Shown here piece after piece: positions 23,101 through 33,006 of a stretch of 64,000 bases of DNA (position 1 is the stretch's first letter; every line of letters starts with the position of its first letter). This DNA is from Paraphaeosphaeria minitans (lineage: Eukaryota; Ascomycota; Dothideomycetes; Pleosporales; Didymosphaeriaceae). The stretch lies in contig WJXW01000008.1 of NCBI GenBank assembly GCA_015832175.1, positions 806,001 to 870,000 on the forward strand, in the 5' to 3' direction. The position numbers and the translations under genes were made by a program. The notes under the pieces are model-generated. The model ran no database searches. It saw only the letters and a list, made by a program, of their open reading frames with translations, and was not told the origin of the DNA.

Positions 23101-23786
23101 TCCCGTGCGTCATGATGCCGATCCCTCTCATCTGCATACATAGGCCTGCCTCGTCCTCGACCCTCGCCGTGGAAGTCCCGCCCGCCTCTTCCACGAGCAA
23201 ATCCACTACCTCTATAGGACGAGCCGGTAGTAAGTGGAGGGTCTGAGTACGTTGAACCTGCCGAGGGTGGGCCATCTCGAGAATTGCGCCTCGCGCGGCT
23301 TATATCAAGATCGCGGGATGGAAAGTCTCGTTGATCACGGGTATCACGTACATCTCGAATCGGCGAGCGTCGGGGTGGGGAGGGTCGTCTGTCTCGTCGG
23401 TCGCGGTCAAAGTCCCGGTCGCGGTCTCGATCTGCGGCCCGCCAGGAATTATGCGGTGGGTGCGGGTGCGGGACGCTCGAAAGCGGCGGTGCATCACGCA
23501 GTGATGGCCTCTCTCCGCGGCCCGCGAAGCCTCCGCCTCTGCCGTCTCGCGTCGCAGAGGGTGCCCCAGAGGATCCTCCAGTCGGTGGCCCTCGCGGCGC
23601 GTTTTCGAGGGACTTGGGGCCGCGCGGCGTGTCCCTCGAAGGGAAGGCGCTAGAATCTGCGTTCGATCGCGCACCAGCATCGTTTGGTCTAGGGAGGTAT
23701 GTGCTTCCGTATGCGGATGGCCTTCTGTCGCGGAATGGCGACCTGTCGCGAACATATCGGCTGTCCGTGTATCTCGAGGACGACAT
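17118..23786 (-). CDS. SANT-domain corepressor, Snt1/NCoR-like
   Basis: One very long exon encoding 2222 residues from the ATG at 23786. The open frame extends upstream, but MSSSRYTDSRYVRDRSPFRD begins the Arg/Asp-rich region typical of this family, so this start is preferred. Two Myb/SANT repeats are visible: about residues 1090-1150 (DDFTEEEHRIMVQQY ... TYKDCINHYYATKW) and about 1365-1412 (SSYWSVTEQTDFQKNVAHFG ... VKNQYLRLVE). This layout with a FIDTNFQREPGQGIFAFHYE lead-in resembles yeast Snt1 and animal NCoR/SMRT, scaffolds of the Set3/HDAC3 deacetylase complex. The rest is disordered: RD/RS-rich at the start, Pro/Ser-rich in the middle, Gln/Pro/His-rich at the end. An Ala-Gln dipeptide repeat lies between the SANT domains. 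A nuclear location is inferred. Confidence 0.85.
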   Translation of the reverse strand: MSSSRYTDSRYVRDRSPFRDRRPSAYGSTYLPRPNDAGARSNADSSAFPSRDTPRGPKSLENAPRGPPTGGSSGAPSATRDGRGGGFAGRGERPSLRDAPPLSSVPHPHPPHNSWRAADRDRDRDFDRDRRDRRPSPPRRSPIRDVRDTRDQRDFPSRDLDISRARRNSRDGPPSAGSTYSDPPLTTGSSYRGSGFARGRGGRDFHGEGRGRGRPMYADERDRHHDARDRMPDRSYRPRSRSRDPMRRDRDPRDERDRDYDRRERDDRRFVPREYDSYIGPAGAKPGPRALDTHRGSATLDTRHLPGTPTSAVPHSTHHSPAERHGPSVDSYSRRASTASEALGNKDARREPGRDDLLLASRAEASRERYAPRASSPPAAVPAFGSNVWRNPLLDAKPATALQPPKPAQAASSAPAPSAPVTVPTITVAPKPSVPAGLSIAPPTGPKADRALERPPPDVPSQTQGSGPGQDGRTVLSSGPSHAESRPSLMLPASNNSGPPSSNAESKPSAPMSSNAPSSSISPPAGPAATTRAPPTGPQVALRANVSPSYPRPARLPYGNNPRDPSPNAMQPAMGSRNGSGSGASMMLSNTSPKSLPMNIPTGPKADRGNSMAVRPPMYPPSDRPGFPAARMPMNGPPKSMQWVRPGLNLNNRTTIPSKREYPAEDRDRAFGTAPKAPKLEASISAPESQRADKAKSVSPSITRPSMESEMARDRRASGDYRRAFSPKRTSIGTRRLSNVSMAEAPSVPEKPLFSAASSGPEALQDSDDDLDLDEDDFAESEAKYNREKALLESKRIDLSAPHLRATTPLQEIILLASLTTYHLPEEEPKLADEAPTLVPSPKTSPVAPPENNLNELPTPKPEDSEDVNMEYKHEEEEKQVAPATRALRLRRGTSDELEDVPDLSSLPFLGSGPPTPISELEGPRMSESVMLAIRNRLRENIEPELDTDEQLENYATVYRQWRNHVRNLDRLNDTDGHERPASAEPSALATTPGIETSTMGPILDNPAPTTGRRGHRWATELDLEIAMQESLRTAELEREQHEKEPKRSMADPEKEADVPPELTAHEVQRRRFIDTNFQREPGQGIFAFHYEPPEDDFTEEEHRIMVQQYRDQYAKKWGKLAEILYKEAGTSRTYKDCINHYYATKWQREYKGKVRRGRGGPRRRGGNTRGRGAIANMDRPDPSGEDGLPPALTETGRPRRSAAPTFGAETDIDTTTSTPTPGRLRRQTDADGTQEKAGRRGKSAREKGSRKTKAQLQAQAQAQAQAQAQAEAQAQAQAQAQAHAQAQVQPLVVAPIGSPAKVDRKAMGVKVEDEFSKLGEMALPMQPGIHDEQMILQAEPQYYPMPGMTERARLQPPSARPGPSSYWSVTEQTDFQKNVAHFGTDWAAIATHMGTKTQTMVKNQYLRLVEGGAKDLERAAEEADERRNRGVDIGQPPIPTPAPKRRYESTQVTVPRTLAPTPEAAGAFGMVVSKASPPSMSSAARFSNIAQAPQSKPLVPGTTYSMPDSSLVSIPQQHSSPTHAVRQPMPPHVSQLESRRPGPRAGYFSDELPRGMEHRPPSQPPNMPPNSRALQSLGQPQMQAQPSLFRPSFQEREPPRAETQQDRFQPQHTRHVSGEMHQARPFGSVSLQGRPGLGALSPETRPLSYQHRHQQSLMENAVPPPSSLPPAQSFAALATPPVKEESRLYPVPHQRSQSQQPMHMLTQPQGYVPSSLPQTQVPPPPTASTAPKPATEPRKSNLMSLLNDDQPEEPKRKKPEQTIPSHTPTPQQQTPIAPPPPVPQSLPPRRDPYAEATTQPTYGRLPYSQQPGVSQMPGRQVVDLTREQAAVGRASREEWSRQFPGHSQAPQGPVMNSPHQQPAFTDRSAFMGSHRSLLAQHNNPRHNPSPPPLSAFQNSPHLHSRTPSLSAQPGQQPRHSMSAAAAASQHAQAPGGTSQILQPNPYGQVDPPGGNSQSSAPVGMRPSPHLHSNHLVGQRDVHSRNEHAQVHNGGLAYPNPQTPGEQHPGGQHTRAPSMADQFRRDHREMLHDFDPRTDNRDVSREIQHRADALLREREPKMSRSAGPPQAHQDPRYQPPQERTYGGQQRSHTPLPRSEHGPPPLQHPPRSSLGESHPLFGGPPRPEERFRDPFARENNRLREEQTQREEFLAGNRDRERREREIHEMRERDAHMQRERMMVRGPPQGPPASDQRGTSGPPQGPGGMDWANAVPRQHAEWRR
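19918..20025 (-). repeat. Ala-Gln dipeptide repeat inside the snt1-like gene
   Basis: A GCNCAG-type 6-bp repeat encodes about 17 near-perfect AQ pairs, with a few Glu or His substitutions, within the snt1-like frame just after the first SANT region. The synonymous and single-base differences between units suggest an older tract, not a fresh expansion. Confidence 0.85.
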
Positions 23787-24506
23787 GTGAGCGGGTGGAA
23801 AGGGTCGTGCTTGTCCTTGCGGAGCTGAACATGGACTCGGGTGTCGTACAGTGGGTATCTGGAGCTGCAGGTGTATCGAATCAGTATAAAGCTTGGGATG
23901 TGATCTTCTTTCACAGCAACGGACGGGGTATTCGGGCAGCGATAGCAAAGCGGGGGCGTCTTGCGAAGCCGTAGGATTAGCGCCAGTGGGAAGTAGCTAT
24001 AGAACTGGAGGGCCAGAAGGGTGGTAACGACGAGGCGACTGTGGAGTTGCGCGGAGACTGCCAAAGATGCAAAGGCCCAGCGTCGAGTTGGTGACAGCTC
24101 GGGCCAAGCACGCAGCGCGTGGTGGCTGTCTTTAGTCCGAACGGGACAAGCGCAAGGCAGGTAGCGCACAACCTTGGAAGGCAGGAGCGGGTCCGTGCTC
24201 AGATCACAGCCGAGAAGTGACGATACGGCGATTTCGCAAACGGGGGCCGGGAAGGATGCAGCTGCCTCGATGCTGGCGGTTAGAATTCGCCGAAAGATGT
24301 GCTCGACGGTCCTGCAGACCGGCTGGACTCGACACGCGGCGAGGGGACACTGGGAGCGGATCCGGGTGCAGGCCGTTGACGTGGCGCTGCTATTTCTTCG
24401 AGAAGGGGTGTGCAGGCACGAAGGGTGCCGGTTGAGACGGAAAACGGACAGGCCAGGTCGAGGGAAAGGGGGGAGTTAGCGGGGCGGCGCCGCTGCACGC
24501 ATGGTT

Positions 24507-24544
24507 GTCGTCGTCGTCGTCGTCGTGGTCGTGGTCGTGGTCGT
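24507..24544. repeat. GTC/GTG trinucleotide microsatellite
   Basis: Six GTC units followed by alternating GTG and GTC units. It lies in the intergenic region and codes for nothing supported. Confidence 0.85.
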
Positions 24545-25180
24545 TCGGGCGGCCGCAAGTGAGGAGGGCAATGAGGGAATGAAGGAGACGTGCAGGGCAC
24601 GAGAACGAACGCACTGGGAGCCAGGCCGCACTGACACGATGCACTGTGGCTCCAATGGCTCCCTTCTCCTCTCCTAAGCCAGCAGGGATGGGGTTCCGGT
24701 AGGGCGGCCATGGCGCAAGCTGAGTGGACAGGAATCGTGAATTCGATCTCGAACGAGGATCCCTGGCTGCATGCTGCTTAACGCTGAAACTGTGTCAGGT
24801 TTCGGTAGCTTGCCCCATGGGCATAGGCAGAGGCGTGCAGCTGTGGTGACGGACGAGGGCGTGCGATGCATGGACAGAAGCATCGCAGCTCCCTCGAGTC
24901 TCCGGAGATGCTCAGCGTTCAGCAGCAGCCGTCGTGGCTGTGGCGATTCTCAACCTTCAGCAGCCGTCGTGCCTGCCGCCTGTGGCTGTCGTTTCTGCGG
25001 ATCGACCGTCTGGGACGCTCTGCACTTGGCCCGAAGCGGACTAGACGCACTGGTGCATGGACATGTGGGGGGGAGGGGAGGGGGGCGGAGGGGGGAAAAA
25101 GGTGTCCAGCCAGGGCTCCTCAAAATCTGCGAGTCGCACGCGCACCGCAAAATAGAACGGCAACGAGACTCTAGGTATCC

Positions 25181-25248
25181 CACACGACACACACACACGA
25201 CACACGACACACGACACACGACACACGACGCACGACGCACGACACACC
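25181..25248. repeat. CGACACA-type 7-bp tandem repeat
   Basis: About nine imperfect 7-bp units (CGACACA, with CGACGCA variants) lie roughly 95 bp before the deoxyhypusine synthase ATG, so they probably fall in its promoter or 5' leader. Confidence 0.85.
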
Positions 25249-25341
25249 AGGCTACCCGCCGCGGTACAATACATTCACTACGCAGAGCAGAGAAGCCCTC
25301 AGCCACCGCTCCAACACCGGCCGCACACAGTTGCTCCAGCC

Positions 25342-26621
25342 ATGTCTCTGGCCAATCAGGACGCGGGGTGCCAGGCCCCTCCGTCCAACGCGACCGACGC
25401 AGTGCTCAAGCCGTCCGAGCCCGTGCCAGCCGACACCAAGCAGGTGCAGGGCATCGAGTTCAACGACTATGCGGACCGCAGCATCACCGTCGAGCAGCTG
25501 ATGGGCGGATATGCACGCATGGGCTTCCAGGCAACTGCGATCGGCGAGGCGGTGCGGATTGTCAATGACATGGTGAGTGCTTTTCCGACGGCGCATTGGA
25601 CATCCTGGTCTGGTCTGGTCGCTGTGGGTGCTCGGGCTGCGGGCGCTTCCCGGCTCAGCCCTTGCGAAACCGTTTAGCCGCAAAGGGCATGCCTAAGCCA
25701 GCCTTGGTAGTGCGCCTCCTGTTTCGTTTCTATTCTGACAGTCAGTGGCAGCGCACGTGGACGGATGCCGAAACAGGCGAGGGTACGACCGTCTTTCTGG
25801 GCTACACGTCCAACCTGATCTCCTCGGGCCTGCGCGAGACGCTGCGTTACCTGGTGCAGCACAAGCACGTCTCTGCCATCGTCACCACAGCCGGCGGTGT
25901 CGAGGAGGACTTTATAAAATGTCTGGGCCCCACCTACCTGGGCGCTTTCTCAACGCCGGGCGCCAGTCTGCGTGCAAAGGGGCTCAACCGGATCGGCAAC
26001 TTGTTGGTGCCCAACAACAACTACTGCGCGTTTGAGGACTGGGTCTTGCCCATCCTCGACCAGATGCTGGTGGAGCAAGAGGCGAGCAAGCAGACCGACG
26101 AGCCCCTGCACTGGACGCCGAGCAAAGTCATCAGTCGTCTGGGCAAGGAGATCAACGACGAGCGCTCCGTGTACTACTGGGCATGGAAGAACGACATCCC
26201 CGTCTTCTGTCCAGCACTGACCGACGGCAGCCTCGGCGACATGCTCTACTTCCACACGTTCAAGTCGTCTCCCGAGCAGCTGCGCATAGACATTGTCGAG
26301 GACATTCGCAACATCAACACCATCGCGGTACGGGCGAAGAGGTCCGGCATGATCATCCTGGGTGGAGGGATCGTCAAGCATCACATCGCCAACGCCAACT
26401 TGATGCGGAACGGCGCTGAGAGTGCCGTCTACATCAACACGGGCCAGGAGTACGACGGGAGCGATGCGGGAGCGCGGCCAGACGAGGCAGTCAGCTGGGG
26501 AAAGATCAAGACGGATGGCGACAGCGTCAAAGTGTACGCCGAGGCGACGATTGCGTTTCCGTTGATCGTGGCAGCTACGTTCGCGGCAAAGGGAACGCCA
26601 GACGGTGGAGAATCACAATAG
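25342..26621 (+). CDS. dys1: Deoxyhypusine synthase
   Basis: Two exons (25342-25572, 25746-26621) with a 173-nt intron give 368 residues, matching the human enzyme's 369. It moves the aminobutyl group of spermidine to one lysine of translation factor eIF5A, using NAD, in the cytosol. Family blocks are plain: [74 protein letters not shown] and [19 protein letters not shown]. The Lys in SWGK (residue 330) corresponds to human catalytic Lys329, and the His pair after GGGIVK includes the active-site His. The acceptor GTCAG was chosen because it joins VNDM to WQRTW in frame. Confidence 0.95.
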
Positions 26622-27692
26622 CCAAGCGAATGCAAATCCGTACAAAGGACCGACCCGGTCGACGAGTGTGTCGTGCGCTCCGTGTCGAATTTGCGCTTCC
26701 CGCAGATGCGTCTGCCACGCCATCCAGCAGCACCAACGCGAGTCGTGAGTGGAAGTGAGGTGCAGGTAGAGTCGGAGGAGCTACAGGGATGCGTGGCCGG
26801 TGTGTCCCCACAGTTGTAATCGGCGCTCAATGCAGGGTAGTGCAAGTTGCAGCCTAGATTTGGGTCGTGAGCGCCCGCAGGCAGAGCCGAGGACTAGGCA
26901 GCGCAGTGTAGCTGTGTGACTCAGGAGCCGATGACTGCGCCATCTACAGAGGCGGCAGCAAGGAGCCTGCTACCTAGATGGCAGAGAAGGGACAAAAGGG
27001 AGGGCTCATGTGCGTCATGTCGAGGGCGTCTGGCGTTGGGAACTTGGACGAACGCGCGGGACGTGGGGAAGCGCTAGACTACCGTAGGTACCGTAAGACG
27101 CTGGGCGGCAGCCTCACTCCTCACCGCCCGGCGGTATGAATGGTCAAACGGTCGCCAGCCAGCCAGCCAGCCAGCATGCACAAGCTTCAGCCTGGTGCAA
27201 CAGACCTATAAGCCCAGCCACGCACGCCTTACAGCCGCAAAATCATCGTCGCATCTGCGACCTTGCTATTGCACCCTGGCACACCCTACCTACCTACCTA
27301 CCTACCCACCTATCCTACCTAACCTTTTGTAATTCGCCGCGTCCATTTCCAACTTCTGTCTAGTCCACGCCGTGCATCGTGCCCGCTGTACCGTACCTAC
27401 TGTAGGTAGGTAGCTAGAGCTCCGACCAGAGCTCCGCCGATAAGACCATCACCACCACCACCACCACCACCACCATCACCTGTCGTCGACATCGCTGCGC
27501 AGTCCACTCGAGCCCCGCAGCCCGTCGTTGCGTTGCTCATCCTGGGCTGAATCAACGCATCCTGACATTGGACGTCGCCGGCGCAGTGCCTCTCTCATAT
27601 AGACTTGGTGATAGACACATACGTAGGGTTGCTTCTCCGGTTGGTGCCTTCACTTACACCTTCCATCCAGCACATCTCAGACCCCCGCAACC
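26622..27692. other. Microsatellite-rich spacer
   Basis: No gene is supported. Short tandem repeats are CCAG x5 (27155-27175), CCTA (27285-27305), a TAGGTAGGTAG piece near 27404 and an ACC tract (27446-27478). The right half is the upstream region of the MATH/MORN/RING gene. Confidence 0.6.
27446..27478. repeat. ACC trinucleotide microsatellite
   Basis: About ten ACC units with a single interruption at the 3' end, in the upstream region of the following gene. Confidence 0.85.
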
Positions 27693-30600
27693 ATGAGCTC
27701 GACCGCCGTCCAACCGCCTCCCCCGCCCATCTCGTTCGCGCCACAGCCGTCGTCGCCGCCGGCCTTCTCAAGTCCACACTCGCCCGCCGAGTCACACTCT
27801 CACACACAACCCACCATGTCGTCGTCGTCGCCGTCGCCGCTACCACCACCACCACCACCCCAGCAGCAGCAAAGTTCTGGGGACATGGAAATGACCACTT
27901 CCACCACATTGCCGCCCGCCGGCCAGCGCCATGACCGGGAAGATGTAGACATGCAAGATGGCTTGATAAACGGTCTACAGCCAGACGCAACCGACACGCC
28001 GACCCAGAACCAGACTAATAGCGTCGCTATAGAAGTCGCAGCGGTTTCAGCCGACGAAGATGCCATGGACACCACGTCCGACGACACACAGGACCTGGTT
28101 CTGCCAAACGGCTCAACGGATCCCACCGCAATCACGCCATTGCCACCCCCGCTGGCAGAGGTGTCGAGCAGCGACCCGGACGCCCAGCACACCACCAGCA
28201 CTACTGTAAGTACCAGACTTTATTTCCTCATGTTACTTCGGCACCTCCATTGCAAAGTGGGGGAACAGTCCCATGCTGGAGAGCATTCCATACATTGCGG
28301 TGACACAGATCGAGGACAAACGCAATCTGACTCACGTACCTGCAGCCGAATGATGCTCCGCCAGAAGAGCCCCCAGCCCCACCAACAGACCTGCAACCGC
28401 CGCCGCCGCCTCCGCCCGTTGACACAGTCCAAACCGATTCCGAATCGTCCGACGAGGATGGAGGTCAGCCATGGCATCCGATTGCCGAAGATACATCTGC
28501 ACCCGATGAAGAGGAGCTGAAGGAGATCGAGTCAACCACCGAATACAGCGCGTTGGATCATGAGCATTGGGAGAAGAAGGCGTTCCCTCCCCTGCAGGAT
28601 CCCGAATATATACCGGGCGAGAGCGGCCGCATAGAATGGCTCATTGAGAATTACAACGGCACGCGCGGTAACCCCAATCGTGATCTGGTCATGAAGTCGA
28701 AAGCAGTTACCATCGGTGGACATCAATGGCAGATCAAGTTTTACCCGAAAGGTAACGACTCCGATTATCTCAGTGTGTACGTAGAATGCCTCAGCGTTGG
28801 AAACGAGAAAAATAAAGGCAGTGGAGAAGGTAGCGGCCAGAAGCCAGTAGACGATGTGGTGGCAAGCATTGACGAGAGCGCTCACTCGGGTTCGGCAGAG
28901 ACACAACACGCTCCTTTGCCTCTGCTCGACTCGAAAACAGTGCCCAAGAGAAGAGCTGTCGCTGCACAGGTCTCTGTTGTCCTCTACAACCCTACTGAGC
29001 CGCGTGTCAACTATTCGCGAACCTGCCTGCATCGATTCTGCACGAAATCGCCTGATTGGGGCTGGACACGTTTTCATGGACCACACTATGACATCCCCCA
29101 TAGGATTCGAGGCCATCGACAGGCTCTTCTTCGGAATGATAAGCTTGCATTCACCGGCTACATCCGTGTCATTAATGATGAGACTGGCTGTCTCTGGGAG
29201 CATCCCAGCTCAGAGAACGTCTGGGACAGCTTCGCCATGACAGGACTGCAATCGGTGGCGCTCCGAGACAACGGCGGCTCTCCAGACGGAAACATCGTCT
29301 CTGCCGTTATCTCTTGGCTGGGGTTCAAGCCTTTCAGGCAGTTCTTGTACAGCTTCAAAATCCCTGACGGTGAGAAAGAGCCGTTTGCTCAACCCAAGCC
29401 GCTCATTGGGGCTTTCCAGAAAGTGTTGTACCTGCTCAGGACTCAAGTCCGGCCTGGTGCGGGTTCGGTCGACCTGGGAGATATCGACGATGCACTGGAC
29501 TGGTATGGTCTCTCGGAACCGCTACACAAGTTCGACGTCGTGCAGGTATGGGAATGTCTCCGCGCTAAAATTGAGGACGAACTGCGGGAAACAATCTCTG
29601 CCAATGTCCTTGAGGATATTTTCGGCCAAAAGCGCGATTACACAAATGGCGTCTTCAGCTATCGAACCCCAGTTGTCGGTGTTGGTACCATGCAAGAAGC
29701 CGTCAATCAGACTCCAGAGCTCACGAATCCGGATAGCAGTCTCCCTCAGCTCTTGTCTGTTGAACTAGAGCGGCAATTCTTCGACTGCGCTTCGCGGTCG
29801 TACGTCAAAGTTCTCAACAAAGTATCACTGGATGATCATATCACCATACGAGGCACGTCATATACGCTCTATGGCTTTGTAGTGCATAAGCAGACCCTTC
29901 AATCATGCGTCTACCAAACATTACTCCGGCCTGAAGGACCCGGCTCCAGATGGTACCACTATTCCGATAGTCGAGACGGGAACAAGGTCACCTGCTTGAC
30001 ACAACGACAAGCTGTTACAGTGCACGAAGGTCAGGATACAACGGCTCGCACCACAGGTAGTGACCCTATCGCTTACATCGCCATGTATGTCCGCGACAAC
30101 GTAGCACAGCTTGCTTTCAAGTCGCAGCCTGAGTCTGAACAATGGGAAGTCCCGGAATGGATACCCCGAGAGATTGAGAGGCAAAAACTTGCTGGACAGC
30201 TTCCTCCAATCCCGCTGCCGACAGAGGACCCGGGAGCGACTCCAACTGCGCAAGCGGAGAAGGTTGATTCGGAAACAGTGGACGTTGAGGAACGCGAATT
30301 CCAAGTAGTCGATTCACTGATCTTTCTGCAACATGAAGGTCCAGGTTTCTTCGATGCATTCGACCAGAAGCGGCGATCCGACAGTTCTGGTTTATTGGCT
30401 TCAATAACGCTCAAGATAACTGACAATTGTGAAGACATCCGCGAAAAGATTGCTACCATCTTCAAGGACGTCAAGAACATTCAGGATCCTAGACAAGTGA
30501 AATTCTGGTTCGTCGATACTTACCAAGGTTCGTTTGCACACCCCCTGCTAGTGAGCACCGGCAAAATCGAATATTCAAGCGGCAGCTACAATCGCTTCGC

Positions 30601-32044
30601 TGAGGATGGCAAAGATTGGAAATTGGAAAATGCATCCGGGAATTGGGCGTGCCGTCGCCTTTGGGCTCACATTGTCCCTTTCGCCGACCTGCCTAAGCCC
30701 CCGAAAGAGCCTATGCCCACTCTTGTTGAAGTGCCGGCGCAAGATCCTTCTGAACCAGCCAAGAGTCCTGAACAAGTTCCTACATCATACACACCCGAGA
30801 ACAATGACGATCATGCTCCGATAGTAGAATTCGAGCAGCCAGTGCCGCATCTGGATTCAGAAGACACACCTATGAGCGAGTCAGACGAGCCGGAACCGCC
30901 GCCACCGCAGACCAGTTCACCTCCTTCAGGTGTCGAACCGCCAGGTTCTCCTACAAACGCAGCATCTGAGGCCATTGATACCGCTATGGTTGAAGTCGAT
31001 GCATCCACATCGTCAGATTCTCCTGTTGTCAATCTTGTCATTTCCAATAATGCAAGCGACGATACAGAAATGGGTGGAACTCAAGAAGAGGTCGCGCCGC
31101 CCCCGCCACCACCGGTGGACTTACCCGTGCCTCCGCCTGTTGATATACAAGAACGCCCGCGAACCCCGCCTTCTGCCGAAGCACCGCGGCCGCGAACTCC
31201 TGAGCCTCCGCCTGATGGAATATACTTTTTCGTCAAGTACTTCGATGCCGAAAAGCAGACTTTAGAACCTAAAGGCTCCTTCATAACTCCAAAGCCCGCA
31301 CGCCTCGACATCACAGTGCAAAAGTTGCTGGACTTGCCGTACACAAAATTTGAATGGTGGGAAGAAGAGGACCTCGTTCAAGCCCGTTCCCTTCGGCGCA
31401 ACAAGTCCTTCAACTCAAACGACCTTCACAATGCTGCCACCATCATCTACACGACCCCCCTCACCGACGAACAGAAGAACGCCCTTGCGGACCGCGCGGC
31501 ATTTGCCGACCTCCCGCAATACCTCCGGTTCCGCGCCAACGCGCGAAACTTCCAGTTCCGGATGAACGGTAACTTCATGTTCAACTACTTCTCGTCCCAG
31601 TACTACAAGGGCGAATATGTCAACGGCCAGCGCCACGGCCACGGTAACCGCATCTACCACTCCGGCGCCACCTACGAGGGTTCTTTCCGCCTCGGCCAGC
31701 GCCACGGCCACGGCCTCTACACTTTCCAGAACGGCGACACGTACGACGGCGACTGGGTGGCTAACCAGCAGCACGGTACAGGCACGTTCGTGGAAGCGAC
31801 AACGGGCAACACGTACACGGGCGGGTGGAAGAACGACAAGAAGTTCGGCGAGGGCATGACGCACTGGAAGAGCGCACAGGAGACGGAGCGCTTGTGTCGG
31901 ATCTGCTGGGAAGAGGAGGCCGAGGCAGCGTTTTATGACTGCGGGCATGTGGTGGCTTGTGTCCCGTGTGCGAGACAGGTGGAGAATTGTCCCGTCTGTA
32001 GGCGGAGGGTTTTGAGCGCTATGAAGCTTTACTATGTGGCGTAG
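27693..32044 (+). CDS. MATH, catalytically dead USP7-like, UBL, MORN and RING protein
   Basis: Two exons (27693-28205, 28346-32044) with a 140-nt intron give 1403 residues. Order: disordered Pro/Ser/Asp-rich start (1-250); MATH/TRAF-like domain (about 257-455, with LHRFCTKSPDWGWTRF); a USP fold (about 470-770); a ubiquitin-like segment (about 820-950); a Pro-rich linker; a USP7 ICP0-binding-like UBL (about 1130-1240, FFVKYFDAEKQTLEPKG); four MORN repeats (about 1258-1346, YKGEYVNGQRHGHG type); and a C3HC4 RING (about 1353-1393, CRICW ... YDCGH ... CPVC). The order MATH-USP-UBL is that of USP7/Ubp15. The Cys box, normally NxGxTCYMNS, reads DNGGSPDGNIV, and the catalytic GHY is CVY. It should therefore bind but not cleave ubiquitin, while the RING suggests E3 ligase activity; both are inferences. 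Confidence 0.85.
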
Positions 32045-33006
32045 ATGGGCGGTAGGGAACAGCAACGGTCGGAGGCGACTGCAATGTTGCACGAGTTGTG
32101 CGGAAGGGGAAACCAGGGTAGGTACGGGAAGGTATGGCATTTGAGCGTGGAGTGGGTTTTGGCGTCGGTGCTCTTTCTTGGATGATAAAGGGGGACTGGA
32201 TTGGGTTCTCTCTCTCTCTCTTCATTTGGCCCTGTCATTAGTACGAAGTCGTTCCTTCATTAGCAAGGTGCTGGGTGTACATGGCGCTCGCAATCATCTC
32301 GCGTCGTTGAGACGGCAGGTGCTGTGCTGGAGAGCGACTTATGGCTTCATATGTAGGCTACGGCCGTTGATGGTAGATAGATTGCTATAATTGAGTGTCT
32401 TTGATGGTACGTGTGCTCAGGAGGATGTGATGGGATGGGATGTTGTAGAACATTTGGTGGTGCTGGTGGTACGCATGGGTAGATATGTAGGTAGGTAGGT
32501 AGGTAGGTAGGTAGGTAGGTAGGTAGGTAGGTAGGTAGGTAGGTAGGTAGGTAGGTAGGTAGGTAGGTAGGTAGGTAGGTAGAAGGACGACGCGTCTTGT
32601 TGTGTTGGGAGGAGAAATATGATACTAGGTATTAGGTAGGCAGTCTGCTTGTCCCCGATCTCGTTTTAAACAACCCTGCTCGGATTCTAGACGCATCGCA
32701 GCTTCAGCTCCAATCTCAAAGGCTTCGATTAGCACTCCTGGTTGGTTGTGGAAAGCTGCGCCGAATTCGTGCCATTGCTGGCTGATGAGATGCTTGACGC
32801 TCGCCGAACCATGGCCGGGCCATGGCCGAACCATCTCCTGACTGAGCTCCCCAAGCTCAGGCGTCACTGCTCGTCCGCATCGTGAAGCTGCCGCACTGCC
32901 TGCGTCACCAGGTCCAGCGCCTCGTCCAGGCTGCCGAAGCTGCCCCACGTCCCCGCTGTCATGAGCGCCTCGTAAAGAGAGTGAACCCCGCGCAAAGCAG
33001 CCCACC
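32045..33006. other. Spacer with a long GTAG microsatellite
   Basis: No gene. It contains the GTAG array and, to its right, the upstream region of vps18 with a pair of nested GGCCATGG-type repeats near 32810-32835. Confidence 0.6.
32487..32582. repeat. (GTAG)24 microsatellite
   Basis: Ninety-six bases of perfect GTAG tetranucleotide repeat, 24 units without interruption. The same motif, or its complement CCTA, recurs as short tracts elsewhere in the window, for example 27285-27305. Confidence 0.97.

Larger units (their letters stand above)
23787..25341. promoter_or_regulatory. Divergent promoter region between snt1-like and deoxyhypusine synthase genes
   Basis: About 1.55 kb separates the divergent start codons. 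It contains a GTC/GTG trinucleotide tract and an ACACGAC-type repeat, listed separately, a G-rich run near 25065-25100 and no supported gene. Open frames on both strands are GC-rich byproducts of the repeats. Confidence 0.5.

Noticed and set aside
23300..24169. 289-codon minus-strand frame over the snt1-like start
   Set aside because: It is another frame of the Arg/Asp-rich N-terminus and its leader; the 2222-residue frame explains the sequence better.
24280..24711. 143-codon minus-strand frame across the GTC repeat
   Set aside because: Openness is due to the GC-rich trinucleotide repeat; composition (poly-Arg/Asp) reflects the repeat.
25181..25248. CGACACA repeat as a telomere-like or CRISPR-like array
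   Set aside because: Units are 7 bp, contiguous and without spacers, and do not match fungal telomere repeats; it is a simple tandem repeat. No CRISPR array occurs in the window.
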